Program-made: the position numbers and the translations under genes
DNA from: Candidatus Peregrinibacteria bacterium
GTDB lineage: Bacteria; Patescibacteriota; Gracilibacteria; UBA1369; PNNO01
Length of the DNA stretch: 8,788 nucleotides
NCBI GenBank assembly: GCA_030595015.1
Contig: JAUVDZ010000042.1
Coordinates: 1-8,788, forward strand
Direction: 5' to 3'
Shown here: piece after piece, positions 1-5,854 of the stretch
How the letters are laid out: every line of letters begins with the position of its first letter
Numbering within the stretch: the first letter of the stretch is position 1
The notes under the pieces: model-generated
Database searches by the model: none
The model's input: only the letters and a program-made list of their open reading frames with translations
What the model was told of the DNA's origin: nothing

Positions 1-108
1 CCATTGATATCGCATCTTTGCCAATGCTTTTTCTTTCACTTCTTGCTTAATTTGGTGTAATTTTGCTTTGGACATCGTGTTTTTGGTTAGTTTATGCGAC
101 TTAATCAT
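1..108 (-). CDS. Partial hypothetical protein, N-terminal 36 residues
   Basis: The minus strand is open from an ATG at 108-106 to the window edge, giving 36 lysine-rich residues that begin MIKSHKLTKN and end KMRYQW; the rest of the gene lies outside the window. An AGGA motif at 121-118 sits 9 nt before the ATG, an acceptable Shine-Dalgarno spacing. A second in-frame Met at 75-73 (MSKAKLHQIK) is an alternative start. The frame also stays open upstream of the ATG to at least position 180, but that part overlaps the promoter of the divergent gene and is probably not translated. The fragment is too short to assign to a family. It would be transcribed divergently from the 720-residue gene. Real gene versus chance reading is undecided; the ribosome binding site and the charged helix-like composition favour a real gene. 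Confidence 0.4.
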   Translation of the reverse strand, partial: MIKSHKLTKNTMSKAKLHQIKQEVKEKALAKMRYQW

Positions 109-160
109 ACCACGGTGTCCTAATTGTCTGTGTACTGTATACTGAGCATGAAACTGTAAG

Positions 161-189
161 TTTACAAAAATAGCCAAAAATGGTATAAT
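161..189 (+). promoter_or_regulatory. Sigma-70-type promoter of the 720-residue gene
   Basis: TTTACA at 161-166 and a perfect TATAAT at 184-189 are separated by 17 nt, which is close to the ideal housekeeping promoter. Transcription would begin near 195-197, leaving a leader of about 30 nt made almost only of A and T up to the ATG at 226. The leader has no Shine-Dalgarno sequence. This is the best-matching promoter in the window. Confidence 0.75.
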
Positions 190-225
190 GTAGGCAGTTT
201 AAAATAAAAATTAAAATAAAAAATT

Positions 226-2388
226 ATGAAAAAACTATATTCATTTTCAGGTAATCCGTTGAATACGGAAAGATTTTTGTATATGGCTATGAAAAATAAA
301 CCAAAAGCAAAAGTTGAAGGGCTACGAAGAGCTAAAGAAGGGCCTAAGGCTGCTACTGGTGAAGTTGCAAAAACTGCAGACAAGCTAAATACATTGCTTA
401 CAAAGCTTGATAAATTTACTAAAAAATATCCAACTAATGTTACTTATAAAAAACTTCATGCGAAACTTTTAAAAATTAATGATAGATTTCAAAATATTGA
501 GGCAATTAAAAATGGTGAATATACAGATGTTCTTGAATCAACTCTAAGCAAAATCAATAATCAAATGGATTGGAATGTTGATATTAGAAAATTTATAAGA
601 AAATATAGAGCATTGGCATTCGAAAATGTATATAAATCGTTTCTGAATCCAAAATCTAATAATAGAAATTTATCTCATCTAAAAGATCTGGTAACTTTAT
701 TGCCAAAAAATTATTCTAAGACTCTTTATGGGATGAAACTCACTAAATATAAGAATAAAATTACTATTAAATATGGAAAAGTTGTGAAGAAATTTACTTA
801 TCACGCTGTCGGCAAAAATTTAGCATGGGAATTTAAAGATAAAAATGGTGAAAAAATACCAAATAAACCTCCTAAACAAATTGCACTTGGAGGTCTTCAA
901 ACAAAAACTACTTTAGCTGGTCACTACTACTATAATCCAAAGTCAACAAAGGCAACTTTTTATAAACAAAAACCAACAGTTACAGCTGCTCCAAAATTAA
1001 CAGATACTGTTAAAAGATCTCCTACAAAAGTAAAAGTGCTTGGAGCAAAAGCAAAACCTACTCTAAGAAAAGTTGCTGTTATCGAAATTAGACCAACTAC
1101 AGCACTTGGAAAACGTGCAGAAGGAAAGATTAAGCATTTGCAAAATTGGCTTAAATTAAAAATAGGAATGGCTAGAGTTGATCATAATACAGCGATGAAA
1201 TCATCTCCTGAATACAGAAATGCTTTTAATGGAATACAAACAGCTATTAAAAGGCTAAATGCTGCAATCAGAGAAAAGAGTACAACTAGAAGAAATCAAA
1301 GTTTAGAAAGAATAAATAATGAACTTAATCTTGTAGCTAATAATAGTAAGACTCAATTTCCTGCAAAATTATTACCTAAAAAAGCAGTAGCAAAAAAAGC
1401 TTTAAAATTGAAAAATGTGATTATTGAAACTCCTGAAACAAAAAAAGCTTTAAAAAAATGGGGGCAGAAATTAGGAATAAAAATTTCTAAAGCTGCAAAT
1501 GAACTTTATGGCAGAATTACTCTTGCTAAAAAGTTTTTAAGTGCTTCTAAAGAAAAAGATAAAATGAAGCATCTTACTCGTTACAAAAATGCATTAGCAA
1601 AAGTAGGAAAAGCAATTAAATCTACAAATGGTACAGACATAATTAAAGCTGCAAATAAGCTTACTGATGCTTATAAGTTAATTCCTTCAGAATTATCAAA
1701 AGAATGGAAAGATAAATTTAAAGTTAAAATTACCGCTCCACCTTCAACTAAAGAAAGAATAGCATTATCTCCATCTCTACTAAAACCACAAGAGATTAAG
1801 AAGGCTCCTAAAAAAGCAGTTGCAGCTAAATCAAAGCCCGCTCCTAAACCTAAAGTTGCGATTAAAAAAGCTGTTGCAGCTAAACCAAAGCCCGCTCCTA
1901 AACCTAAAGTTGCGATTAAAAAAGCAGTCGCAGCGAAAGAAAAGAAAGAAGTGAAAGCAAAAAGACCAAGTTTAAAAAAATGGGCATCGCAAAAAGACAT
2001 AGCACTCAGAAATATTAGAAAATTCTTTATTCTTGGAAATGGTGGCGTTGTACTACAAAAAGTATACGGTGAGCATGCTGTAGATGTAATGACACGTATC
2101 AATGAAATAAACAGAGGACTTAGAAAACCAAATATTTCGTTCATGCAAGCTGTAAAACTTAGACGTAGCCTAATGAATGGGTTTAGACATCTTCAAAAAA
2201 CTGCTAAAGAAAAGAAAATCTATTATACAAAAATTGATTCCGGGACTAGAGACAAAATTAGTGAAATGACTGTTATGGATTTCCCTCCTGCACCTAAAAA
2301 TCCTACAGTTGCTGAACAAAAAGTTATAAACAAAGAAAATAATCGTGTTGCTAAATTAAATAAATTAACTAATTATATAGATATATAA
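226..2388 (+). CDS. Large lysine-rich protein of unknown function with helical modules and a histone H1-like tail
   Basis: I do not recognise a family. The 720-residue product is very basic, with lysine everywhere, and has no signal peptide or membrane segment, so it is probably cytoplasmic. By eye it holds four degenerate helical modules, at about residues 54-130, 304-385, 408-495 and 583-665. The last three open with an L-x-x-W motif (W308, W412, W586). A beta-looking, tyrosine-rich stretch lies at about 160-250. Residues 525-580 form a Lys/Ala/Pro tail with two near-identical 18-residue repeats (KKAVAAKPKPAPKPKVAI) and part of a third, like histone H1 tails or bacterial H1-like proteins; nucleic-acid binding is therefore a reasonable inference, not shown. 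The start at 226 follows the promoter but has no ribosome binding site. Met20 at 283, with GGAAAG 10 nt upstream, is a real alternative. The 109-residue gene follows after 35 nt, probably in the same transcript. Confidence 0.8.
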   Translation: MKKLYSFSGNPLNTERFLYMAMKNKPKAKVEGLRRAKEGPKAATGEVAKTADKLNTLLTKLDKFTKKYPTNVTYKKLHAKLLKINDRFQNIEAIKNGEYTDVLESTLSKINNQMDWNVDIRKFIRKYRALAFENVYKSFLNPKSNNRNLSHLKDLVTLLPKNYSKTLYGMKLTKYKNKITIKYGKVVKKFTYHAVGKNLAWEFKDKNGEKIPNKPPKQIALGGLQTKTTLAGHYYYNPKSTKATFYKQKPTVTAAPKLTDTVKRSPTKVKVLGAKAKPTLRKVAVIEIRPTTALGKRAEGKIKHLQNWLKLKIGMARVDHNTAMKSSPEYRNAFNGIQTAIKRLNAAIREKSTTRRNQSLERINNELNLVANNSKTQFPAKLLPKKAVAKKALKLKNVIIETPETKKALKKWGQKLGIKISKAANELYGRITLAKKFLSASKEKDKMKHLTRYKNALAKVGKAIKSTNGTDIIKAANKLTDAYKLIPSELSKEWKDKFKVKITAPPSTKERIALSPSLLKPQEIKKAPKKAVAAKSKPAPKPKVAIKKAVAAKPKPAPKPKVAIKKAVAAKEKKEVKAKRPSLKKWASQKDIALRNIRKFFILGNGGVVLQKVYGEHAVDVMTRINEINRGLRKPNISFMQAVKLRRSLMNGFRHLQKTAKEKKIYYTKIDSGTRDKISEMTVMDFPPAPKNPTVAEQKVINKENNRVAKLNKLTNYIDI
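1810..1941 (+). repeat. 54-bp in-frame tandem repeat, two full copies and part of a third
   Basis: Unit 1 (1810-1863) and unit 2 (1864-1917) differ at only two positions: tca/cca in the eighth codon and gca/gct in the third. A third copy begins at 1918 and decays after about seven codons. The unit is 18 codons, so copy number can change without breaking the frame. The near identity points to recent duplication or ongoing homogenisation. It encodes the Lys/Ala/Pro-rich tail at residues 529 onward of the surrounding gene. Confidence 0.92.
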
Positions 2389-2423
2389 AAACTTATAATT
2401 ACTAACTAATAACCATCTAGTAT

Positions 2424-2753
2424 ATGGATTTAAAAGTAAAACTTGCAAAATTAATTAAAAACTCTCCGACATTAAAAAGTCTTTCATCTGAAGAAATGAA
2501 ATTCAGAGCAGAAGCTATGCTTAACGCAGAACCTAAGGCTCAAGCTGAATTCGTAAAAACCCTTGAAATGGAAGCTTCTAAATTAAATCAAATTGATGAA
2601 GCTTATGCGAAAGAGGCCGGAGATTTATTAACAGAAGCAAAAGCGCTTGAAGCTGAAGCAGAAGGATTAATGAGAAAAGAAAAAGAAAGCACAGAGCAAA
2701 CAGAAAAAGACAAATCTGCAAGTGATATTCTAAAAATGCTTGATAAGATTTAA
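2424..2753 (+). CDS. Small helical coiled-coil-like hypothetical protein
   Basis: The product has 109 residues and no recognised family. It is almost entirely predicted helix, rich in Ala, Glu, Lys and Leu. A heptad-like stretch runs from about residue 40 to 95 (for example EAKALEAEAEGL), and a short amphipathic C-terminal helix (DILKMLDKI) follows a charged, Ser/Thr-containing linker. It is mildly acidic by count (23 Asp/Glu against 19 Lys/Arg), in contrast with the strongly basic protein encoded upstream. There is no signal peptide or membrane segment. It starts 35 nt after the 720-residue gene on the same strand, with no terminator or clear promoter between them, so co-transcription is likely. 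No Shine-Dalgarno sequence precedes the ATG. The C-terminal helix could be a docking segment for a partner, perhaps the upstream protein; that is a guess from context. Its stop lies 5 nt from the convergent cdaR stop. Confidence 0.75.
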   Translation: MDLKVKLAKLIKNSPTLKSLSSEEMKFRAEAMLNAEPKAQAEFVKTLEMEASKLNQIDEAYAKEAGDLLTEAKALEAEAEGLMRKEKESTEQTEKDKSASDILKMLDKI

Positions 2754-2758
2754 AACTG

Positions 2759-3961
2759 TTACTTCCAGGTAACATTAATCTTTGAAGGCAAAATACTTAT
2801 AACTTTTATGCCATCAGGTAAATTAAAATTGCTTTCAGTTAATTCGATTTGCGCTGAATCACCTTCATAACCAGTTATATCAAGCTTAAGTTCTACTTTT
2901 GATAAATCCTTACTACCCTCAACAACTAAAGTGACTGTAAATGGATCAGGCTTTATACTTTTTTGATCTGTATTAAATTTTCGGATAAGAACCGGGACTT
3001 TAACCGTTTGTCTCGGTGCAGCAGAATCAACAGAAACATATGTTTCAACTTCAATTGAAACCTTTACCGTGTTCCCACCATCAATCTCAACACCTTGTGG
3101 TAACCCTACAATCGCAACATCATATGAAATGTTTTGAGAAATTCCACTTACATCAATATCTGAAGTCTTAACAAATTCAACTTCATTTAACTGAGTCATA
3201 TTCCCAGTTAAAATAACAAAATTTGGTTCAACATTGATTGATTTAATCCACACATTTTCTTGTGGAGATCCTATGATTGAAGGTTGAACTCCGGCAACTT
3301 TTTGTTCAGATTCCGCAGCAATTATAACTTGTGCTTCAATTTCTGATTCTATAGCAATAACGCTTTCAAAAGGTTCCGCATTTTCATCTAAAACAACTAT
3401 ATCAAAACTGTTTGTAAAATCATGTTCCTGCCCATCCAATGCAATTAAAAGTGTTGCCAGTTCAATGTTCTCCAATGATTTATCAGAACCTTTAATCATT
3501 GTTGTTTCGATTGGTAAAATAACTTCTTTAACAAAATATCCTTCAGCAACATCACCAATTAATTCATAATTCAACTCTACTTCTTTTTCAGCTTTCTCTG
3601 CAATTTTTACAAGAATTTTTGAGGGTTCAACTTTTGCTATATTTATTTCAGATTTTTTTGAACTAACCTCTACCTCAATTTCTCTTTCTCCTGCTTCCAT
3701 ACCTTCTAAATCAACGAACGCGCTAAAATCATCAACTAAAAGATTTCCAATAATGTCACGATTGTCTATTCTTAAACGAAGTTTTACTGTCCCTAAATCT
3801 TCAGAAACAACGAGGTCTTCCGGTACATTGAATGCTTTTATAGGGACTTCTTCAGGAAAAGTATAAAAAGTGTTTTCAGTTGCAACTACCAAAAACCAGA
3901 AAATTATTGCAGCTAATATTGCAAGTGCTTTTAATTCCCAATTTGCTAATAGGATCTTCAT
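2759..3961 (-). CDS. cdaR: CdaR-type YbbR-domain regulator of diadenylate cyclase
   Basis: This is a membrane-anchored protein whose extracytoplasmic YbbR domains regulate the cyclase CdaA. Residues 1-10 are cytoplasmic, about 11-28 form a single membrane anchor (ALAILAAIIFWFLVVA), and the rest would lie outside the membrane. Four YbbR-like beta repeats can be seen, at about 35-120, 125-213, 220-308 and 318-398. Several end in the family's typical strand (VEPSKILVKI at 112-120, LPSKINVTW at 391-399). Four repeats and about 400 residues are in the range of characterised CdaR proteins. The start overlaps the cdaA stop by 4 bp (ATGA), a sign of translational coupling; a GA-rich stretch (AAAGAGAAAA) lies just before the ATG. 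Unlike in Firmicutes, glmM does not follow: the gene ends 5 nt from a convergent gene. The assignment rests on the anchor, the repeats and the cdaA neighbour together. Confidence 0.9.
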   Translation of the reverse strand: MKILLANWELKALAILAAIIFWFLVVATENTFYTFPEEVPIKAFNVPEDLVVSEDLGTVKLRLRIDNRDIIGNLLVDDFSAFVDLEGMEAGEREIEVEVSSKKSEINIAKVEPSKILVKIAEKAEKEVELNYELIGDVAEGYFVKEVILPIETTMIKGSDKSLENIELATLLIALDGQEHDFTNSFDIVVLDENAEPFESVIAIESEIEAQVIIAAESEQKVAGVQPSIIGSPQENVWIKSINVEPNFVILTGNMTQLNEVEFVKTSDIDVSGISQNISYDVAIVGLPQGVEIDGGNTVKVSIEVETYVSVDSAAPRQTVKVPVLIRKFNTDQKSIKPDPFTVTLVVEGSKDLSKVELKLDITGYEGDSAQIELTESNFNLPDGIKVISILPSKINVTWK

Positions 3962-4833
3962 AATTTTCTCTTTTTAAATACTGCCTTTTTTACTTTATCT
4001 AATTTGTTATTTTTTGGAGCATAAAATCGCTCGAGTAATGTTTGTAATTTTTCAGGCTGTATATCTTTTTCAAGTCGTCCATTATGAGCATATGAAATTG
4101 CTCCTCTTTCTTCAGATACAACAATTATATGAGCGTCAGTGTTTTCAGATAAGCCTATTGCAGCTTTATGACGTGTTCCGAGTGTTCGGTCTAGATGTTT
4201 ATATGAATGAGGCAAAACGCATGCTGCAGCTTCTATCTTGCCACCAGACATAATAATTGCGCCATCGTGTAATGGAGATTTTGGATAGAAAATATTTAAA
4301 AGAAGTTCTTTGGACAGTTTGCCGTTTATTGGAACTCCTGTTTCAGCATATTCAGTTAATGAAACATCTTTTTTAAGTACAATTAAAGCTCCAATTTTAT
4401 GTTTTGCCATATCAACTGAGGCTTCCACTAAAGTACTTATTTGAATATCTGTTGCTCTTACTTCATTATTAGAAAAAAGCCTTGTTTGTCCAAGTTTTTC
4501 CAATCCCCTTCTTAATTCCTGTTGAAAAATAATCGGAATCGCCACTAGGATAACTGTAAGAAATCTGTCTAAAAGCCAACCAGTAGCAAATAATTGTAAT
4601 GCTTTGCTCAAAATGAAGACAAAAGCTAAAATCGCCAGGCCAATAAGTATGTGAAGAGCACGGCTACCTTTTAATAATACAAAAATATAATAAAAAACGA
4701 TTGAAACAAGGACAATATCAATAATAACCTGAGGCCAGGAAAATTGAAGTAATGTTAAATTTTCCCAAAAACCACCTGCTTCACGGGTAATAAAAAGTAA
4801 AAAATCAGCTATAACGTTGTTTATAAATTCCAT
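3958..4833 (-). CDS. cdaA: Diadenylate cyclase CdaA, membrane c-di-AMP synthase
   Basis: This enzyme joins two ATP molecules into cyclic di-AMP at the inner face of the membrane. In characterised bacteria that messenger controls potassium and osmolyte uptake and cell-wall homeostasis. The 291-residue product has three membrane segments (about 36-55, 60-80 and 88-104), then the DisA_N/DAC domain from about 120 to 255. The catalytic DGA motif is intact (D190-G191-A192, in SPLHDGAII). The second motif, usually RHR, is here RHK (R221-H222-K223, in GTRHKAAIG), a conservative change at the ATP-phosphate-binding loop. The length is slightly above the usual ~270 residues because of about 20 extra N-terminal residues and a lysine-rich C-terminus. 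The gene ends in TGA overlapping the cdaR ATG. Its start lies 2 nt beyond the U-tract of an upstream terminator, and no strong own promoter is visible. No other ATG is available before residue 142, so the start is fairly secure. Confidence 0.96.
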   Translation of the reverse strand: MEFINNVIADFLLFITREAGGFWENLTLLQFSWPQVIIDIVLVSIVFYYIFVLLKGSRALHILIGLAILAFVFILSKALQLFATGWLLDRFLTVILVAIPIIFQQELRRGLEKLGQTRLFSNNEVRATDIQISTLVEASVDMAKHKIGALIVLKKDVSLTEYAETGVPINGKLSKELLLNIFYPKSPLHDGAIIMSGGKIEAAACVLPHSYKHLDRTLGTRHKAAIGLSENTDAHIIVVSEERGAISYAHNGRLEKDIQPEKLQTLLERFYAPKNNKLDKVKKAVFKKRKL

Positions 4834-4835
4834 AT

Positions 4836-4862
4836 AAAAAGCCCTACGTTACTGTAGGGCTT
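4836..4862 (-). terminator. Rho-independent terminator after the cupredoxin gene, touching the cdaA start
   Basis: A perfect 9-bp stem (AAGCCCTAC at 4839-4847 with GTAGGGCTT at 4854-4862) has a 6-nt loop. Read on the minus strand it is followed by a run of five T residues, two of them within the stem. It lies 33 nt after the cupredoxin stop codon and would end that transcript. Only two bases separate the T-run from the cdaA ATG. In the plus direction the following TTAGTTTAATTT is a weaker T-tract, so some bidirectional activity is possible, but no plus-strand gene ends here. Confidence 0.85.
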
Positions 4863-4895
4863 AGTTTAATTTAAATTAAGGAAAAAGCAAGTGAA

Positions 4896-5732
4896 TTAGC
4901 CTTTTCGTGGTGCTAATTTCTTTGCTCCGTAAAATGCTATTGCAAGAAATAGTAAGTAAATTAAATGCTCAGGTCCTGAATCTGCAAGTTCTCCGCCTTC
5001 AGCATCAGTAACATTAGCTGCTGCTTCAGGTTGAACAAATACAAATTCTTCACCATTAAAATTTAAAGTGTCAGATTCAAATTCTTCATCTGCTGCATCA
5101 AATAAACTTGTATCAGTTTCTGGTTCCTCTTCAAGTAAAAGAGCTGCTGCTTCTTCGTCAGTAAGAGTTCCGACATCAACCGGTTCTACCACTGGTTCTT
5201 CATCTTCAGCTACTTCGTCTTCTTCATCTTCAACTACAAAATCTTCATCAGCTGCTGGAGCTAATCCTTCTTCATCAAGATCAGTTAATTCAACTGCGCA
5301 ATCTTCATCTAATAATTCTGAAGCTTCACCTACACAAATTTTTCCAGTCATGAATGGATGAAGTGAACAATTATAGCTGTAAACACCCTCAGCTGAGAAA
5401 GTTCTACTAAAAGTCTCTCCAAGTGACATTAGGTCACTATCAAATTCTTCTCCTGCTGCTGAAGCATCTTCAGGGTCATAAGAAGTCACAGTATGTTGAA
5501 CTTCTGCGTTACCTTCTGATTCATCATGTAGCCATGAGATAGTTGTATCTGCATCTATACGCACAACATCAGGATCGAAAGCAAAGTCCTGGATACGTAC
5601 TAGTACTGTATCAGTGCTTAAGATATCAGCTTTGAGATCACCTGAAGGTGTCTGAGCCCAAAATGCAAGGCCGACAATGGCAGCTACAAGCACTAACGAT
5701 ACCAATGTGTGTATTTTTGTTTTTGTGTCCAT
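4896..5732 (-). CDS. Membrane-anchored cupredoxin (plastocyanin/azurin-like blue copper protein) with acidic linker
   Basis: A type-1 copper electron carrier or copper-binding protein exposed outside the membrane. Residues 8-25 form a signal peptide or N-terminal anchor. The cupredoxin domain covers about 42-135. All four expected copper ligands are present: H80 in VQHTVTS, then C122, H125 and M128 in YNCSLHPFM, the C-x2-H-x2-M spacing of plastocyanins and pseudoazurins. C133 and C145 could form a disulfide. Residues 140-250 are an extremely acidic, Ala/Glu/Asp-rich, probably disordered linker. The C-terminus has SGPE (252-255), a hydrophobic segment (about 257-269) and a basic end (KKLAPRKG), resembling a cell-surface sorting or anchoring signal. 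It is monocistronic, by the terminator downstream and the promoter at 5760-5771. No ribosome binding site precedes the ATG. No redox partner gene is adjacent, so electron transfer versus copper storage or sensing stays open. Confidence 0.88.
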   Translation of the reverse strand: MDTKTKIHTLVSLVLVAAIVGLAFWAQTPSGDLKADILSTDTVLVRIQDFAFDPDVVRIDADTTISWLHDESEGNAEVQHTVTSYDPEDASAAGEEFDSDLMSLGETFSRTFSAEGVYSYNCSLHPFMTGKICVGEASELLDEDCAVELTDLDEEGLAPAADEDFVVEDEEDEVAEDEEPVVEPVDVGTLTDEEAAALLLEEEPETDTSLFDAADEEFESDTLNFNGEEFVFVQPEAAANVTDAEGGELADSGPEHLIYLLFLAIAFYGAKKLAPRKG

Positions 5733-5759
5733 ATGTTTGAATTTAATTTTTTAAATCAT

Positions 5760-5771
5760 ATTATAATACCA
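5760..5771 (-). promoter_or_regulatory. Probable promoter of the cupredoxin gene
   Basis: On the minus strand the sequence reads TGGTATTATAAT. It offers either an extended -10 box (TGG-TATTAT, 5771-5763) or a perfect TATAAT at 5765-5760, some 27 nt before the ATG. No good -35 hexamer stands at 16-18 nt upstream, consistent with an extended -10 type. It is divergent from the lon promoter, about 30-40 bp away. Confidence 0.5.
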
Positions 5772-5801
5772 CAATTAAGCCAAAAACACAATACCACGGA
5801 G

Positions 5802-5815
5802 TAGACAATCGTCTA
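5802..5815. promoter_or_regulatory. Candidate operator: palindrome over the lon -35 box
   Basis: TAGACAATCGTCTA is a perfect inverted repeat of 5-bp arms with a 4-bp centre. Its left arm coincides with the lon -35 hexamer, so a bound dimer would block RNA polymerase. It is not CIRCE, HAIR or a CtsR box by sequence. The arms are short enough to arise by chance, so the role is an inference from position. Confidence 0.4.
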
Positions 5816-5830
5816 AAAATAATGTATAAT
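5802..5830 (+). promoter_or_regulatory. Sigma-70-type promoter of lon
   Basis: TAGACA at 5802-5807 matches the -35 consensus in five of six bases. A perfect TATAAT lies at 5825-5830 after a 17-nt spacer. Transcription would start near 5836-5838, giving a leader of only about 18 nt. This is a housekeeping-type promoter; I see no heat-shock sigma-32-like sequence. Confidence 0.75.
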
Positions 5831-5845
5831 AATGTGATGTAATTT

Positions 5846-5850
5846 AGGAG
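5846..5850 (+). promoter_or_regulatory. Shine-Dalgarno sequence of lon
   Basis: AGGAG at 5846-5850 lies 4 nt before the ATG at 5855. It is the only strong consensus ribosome binding site in front of a complete gene in this window, and it fixes the lon start. The spacing is slightly short. Confidence 0.75.
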
Positions 5851-5854
5851 ACTT

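Noticed and set aside
162..383. Minus-strand open frame of 73 codons
   Set aside because: It crosses the strong plus-strand promoter and the start of the 720-residue gene; no ribosome binding site, and its composition reflects the A-rich leader.
1671..2144. Minus-strand open frame of 157 codons with repeated Leu/Ala/Gly segments
   Set aside because: It is the antisense reading of the Lys/Ala/Pro repeat of the 720-residue gene; the apparent repeats and hydrophobicity follow from that DNA repeat, and the plus strand has the promoter and composition of a gene.
2578..2775. Minus-strand hydrophobic open frame of 65 codons
   Set aside because: The leucine richness is the antisense of Glu/Lys codons in the 109-residue coiled-coil gene, so it is a shadow and not a small membrane protein.
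3958..3960. Possible UGA recoding (Gracilibacteria-type code), because cdaA is the only gene here ending in TGA
   Set aside because: All other genes end in TAA and contain no in-frame TGA over more than 2,000 codons, glycines are coded by GGN, and the TGA forms a normal 4-bp overlap with the cdaR start.
4014..4253. Plus-strand open frame of 79 codons
   Set aside because: It lies wholly inside the conserved DAC domain of cdaA on the other strand and has no coding features of its own.
5068..5361. Plus-strand Ser-rich open frame of 97 codons
   Set aside because: It is the complement of the GAA/GAT-rich acidic linker of the cupredoxin, which gives TCT/TCA serine codons; there is no ribosome binding site or independent coding sign.
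5733..5854. Riboswitch or small RNA in the cupredoxin-lon intergenic region
   Set aside because: Both leaders are short (about 18 nt for lon, about 20 nt for the cupredoxin), leaving no room for a structured element; the region is accounted for by two divergent promoters and one palindrome.
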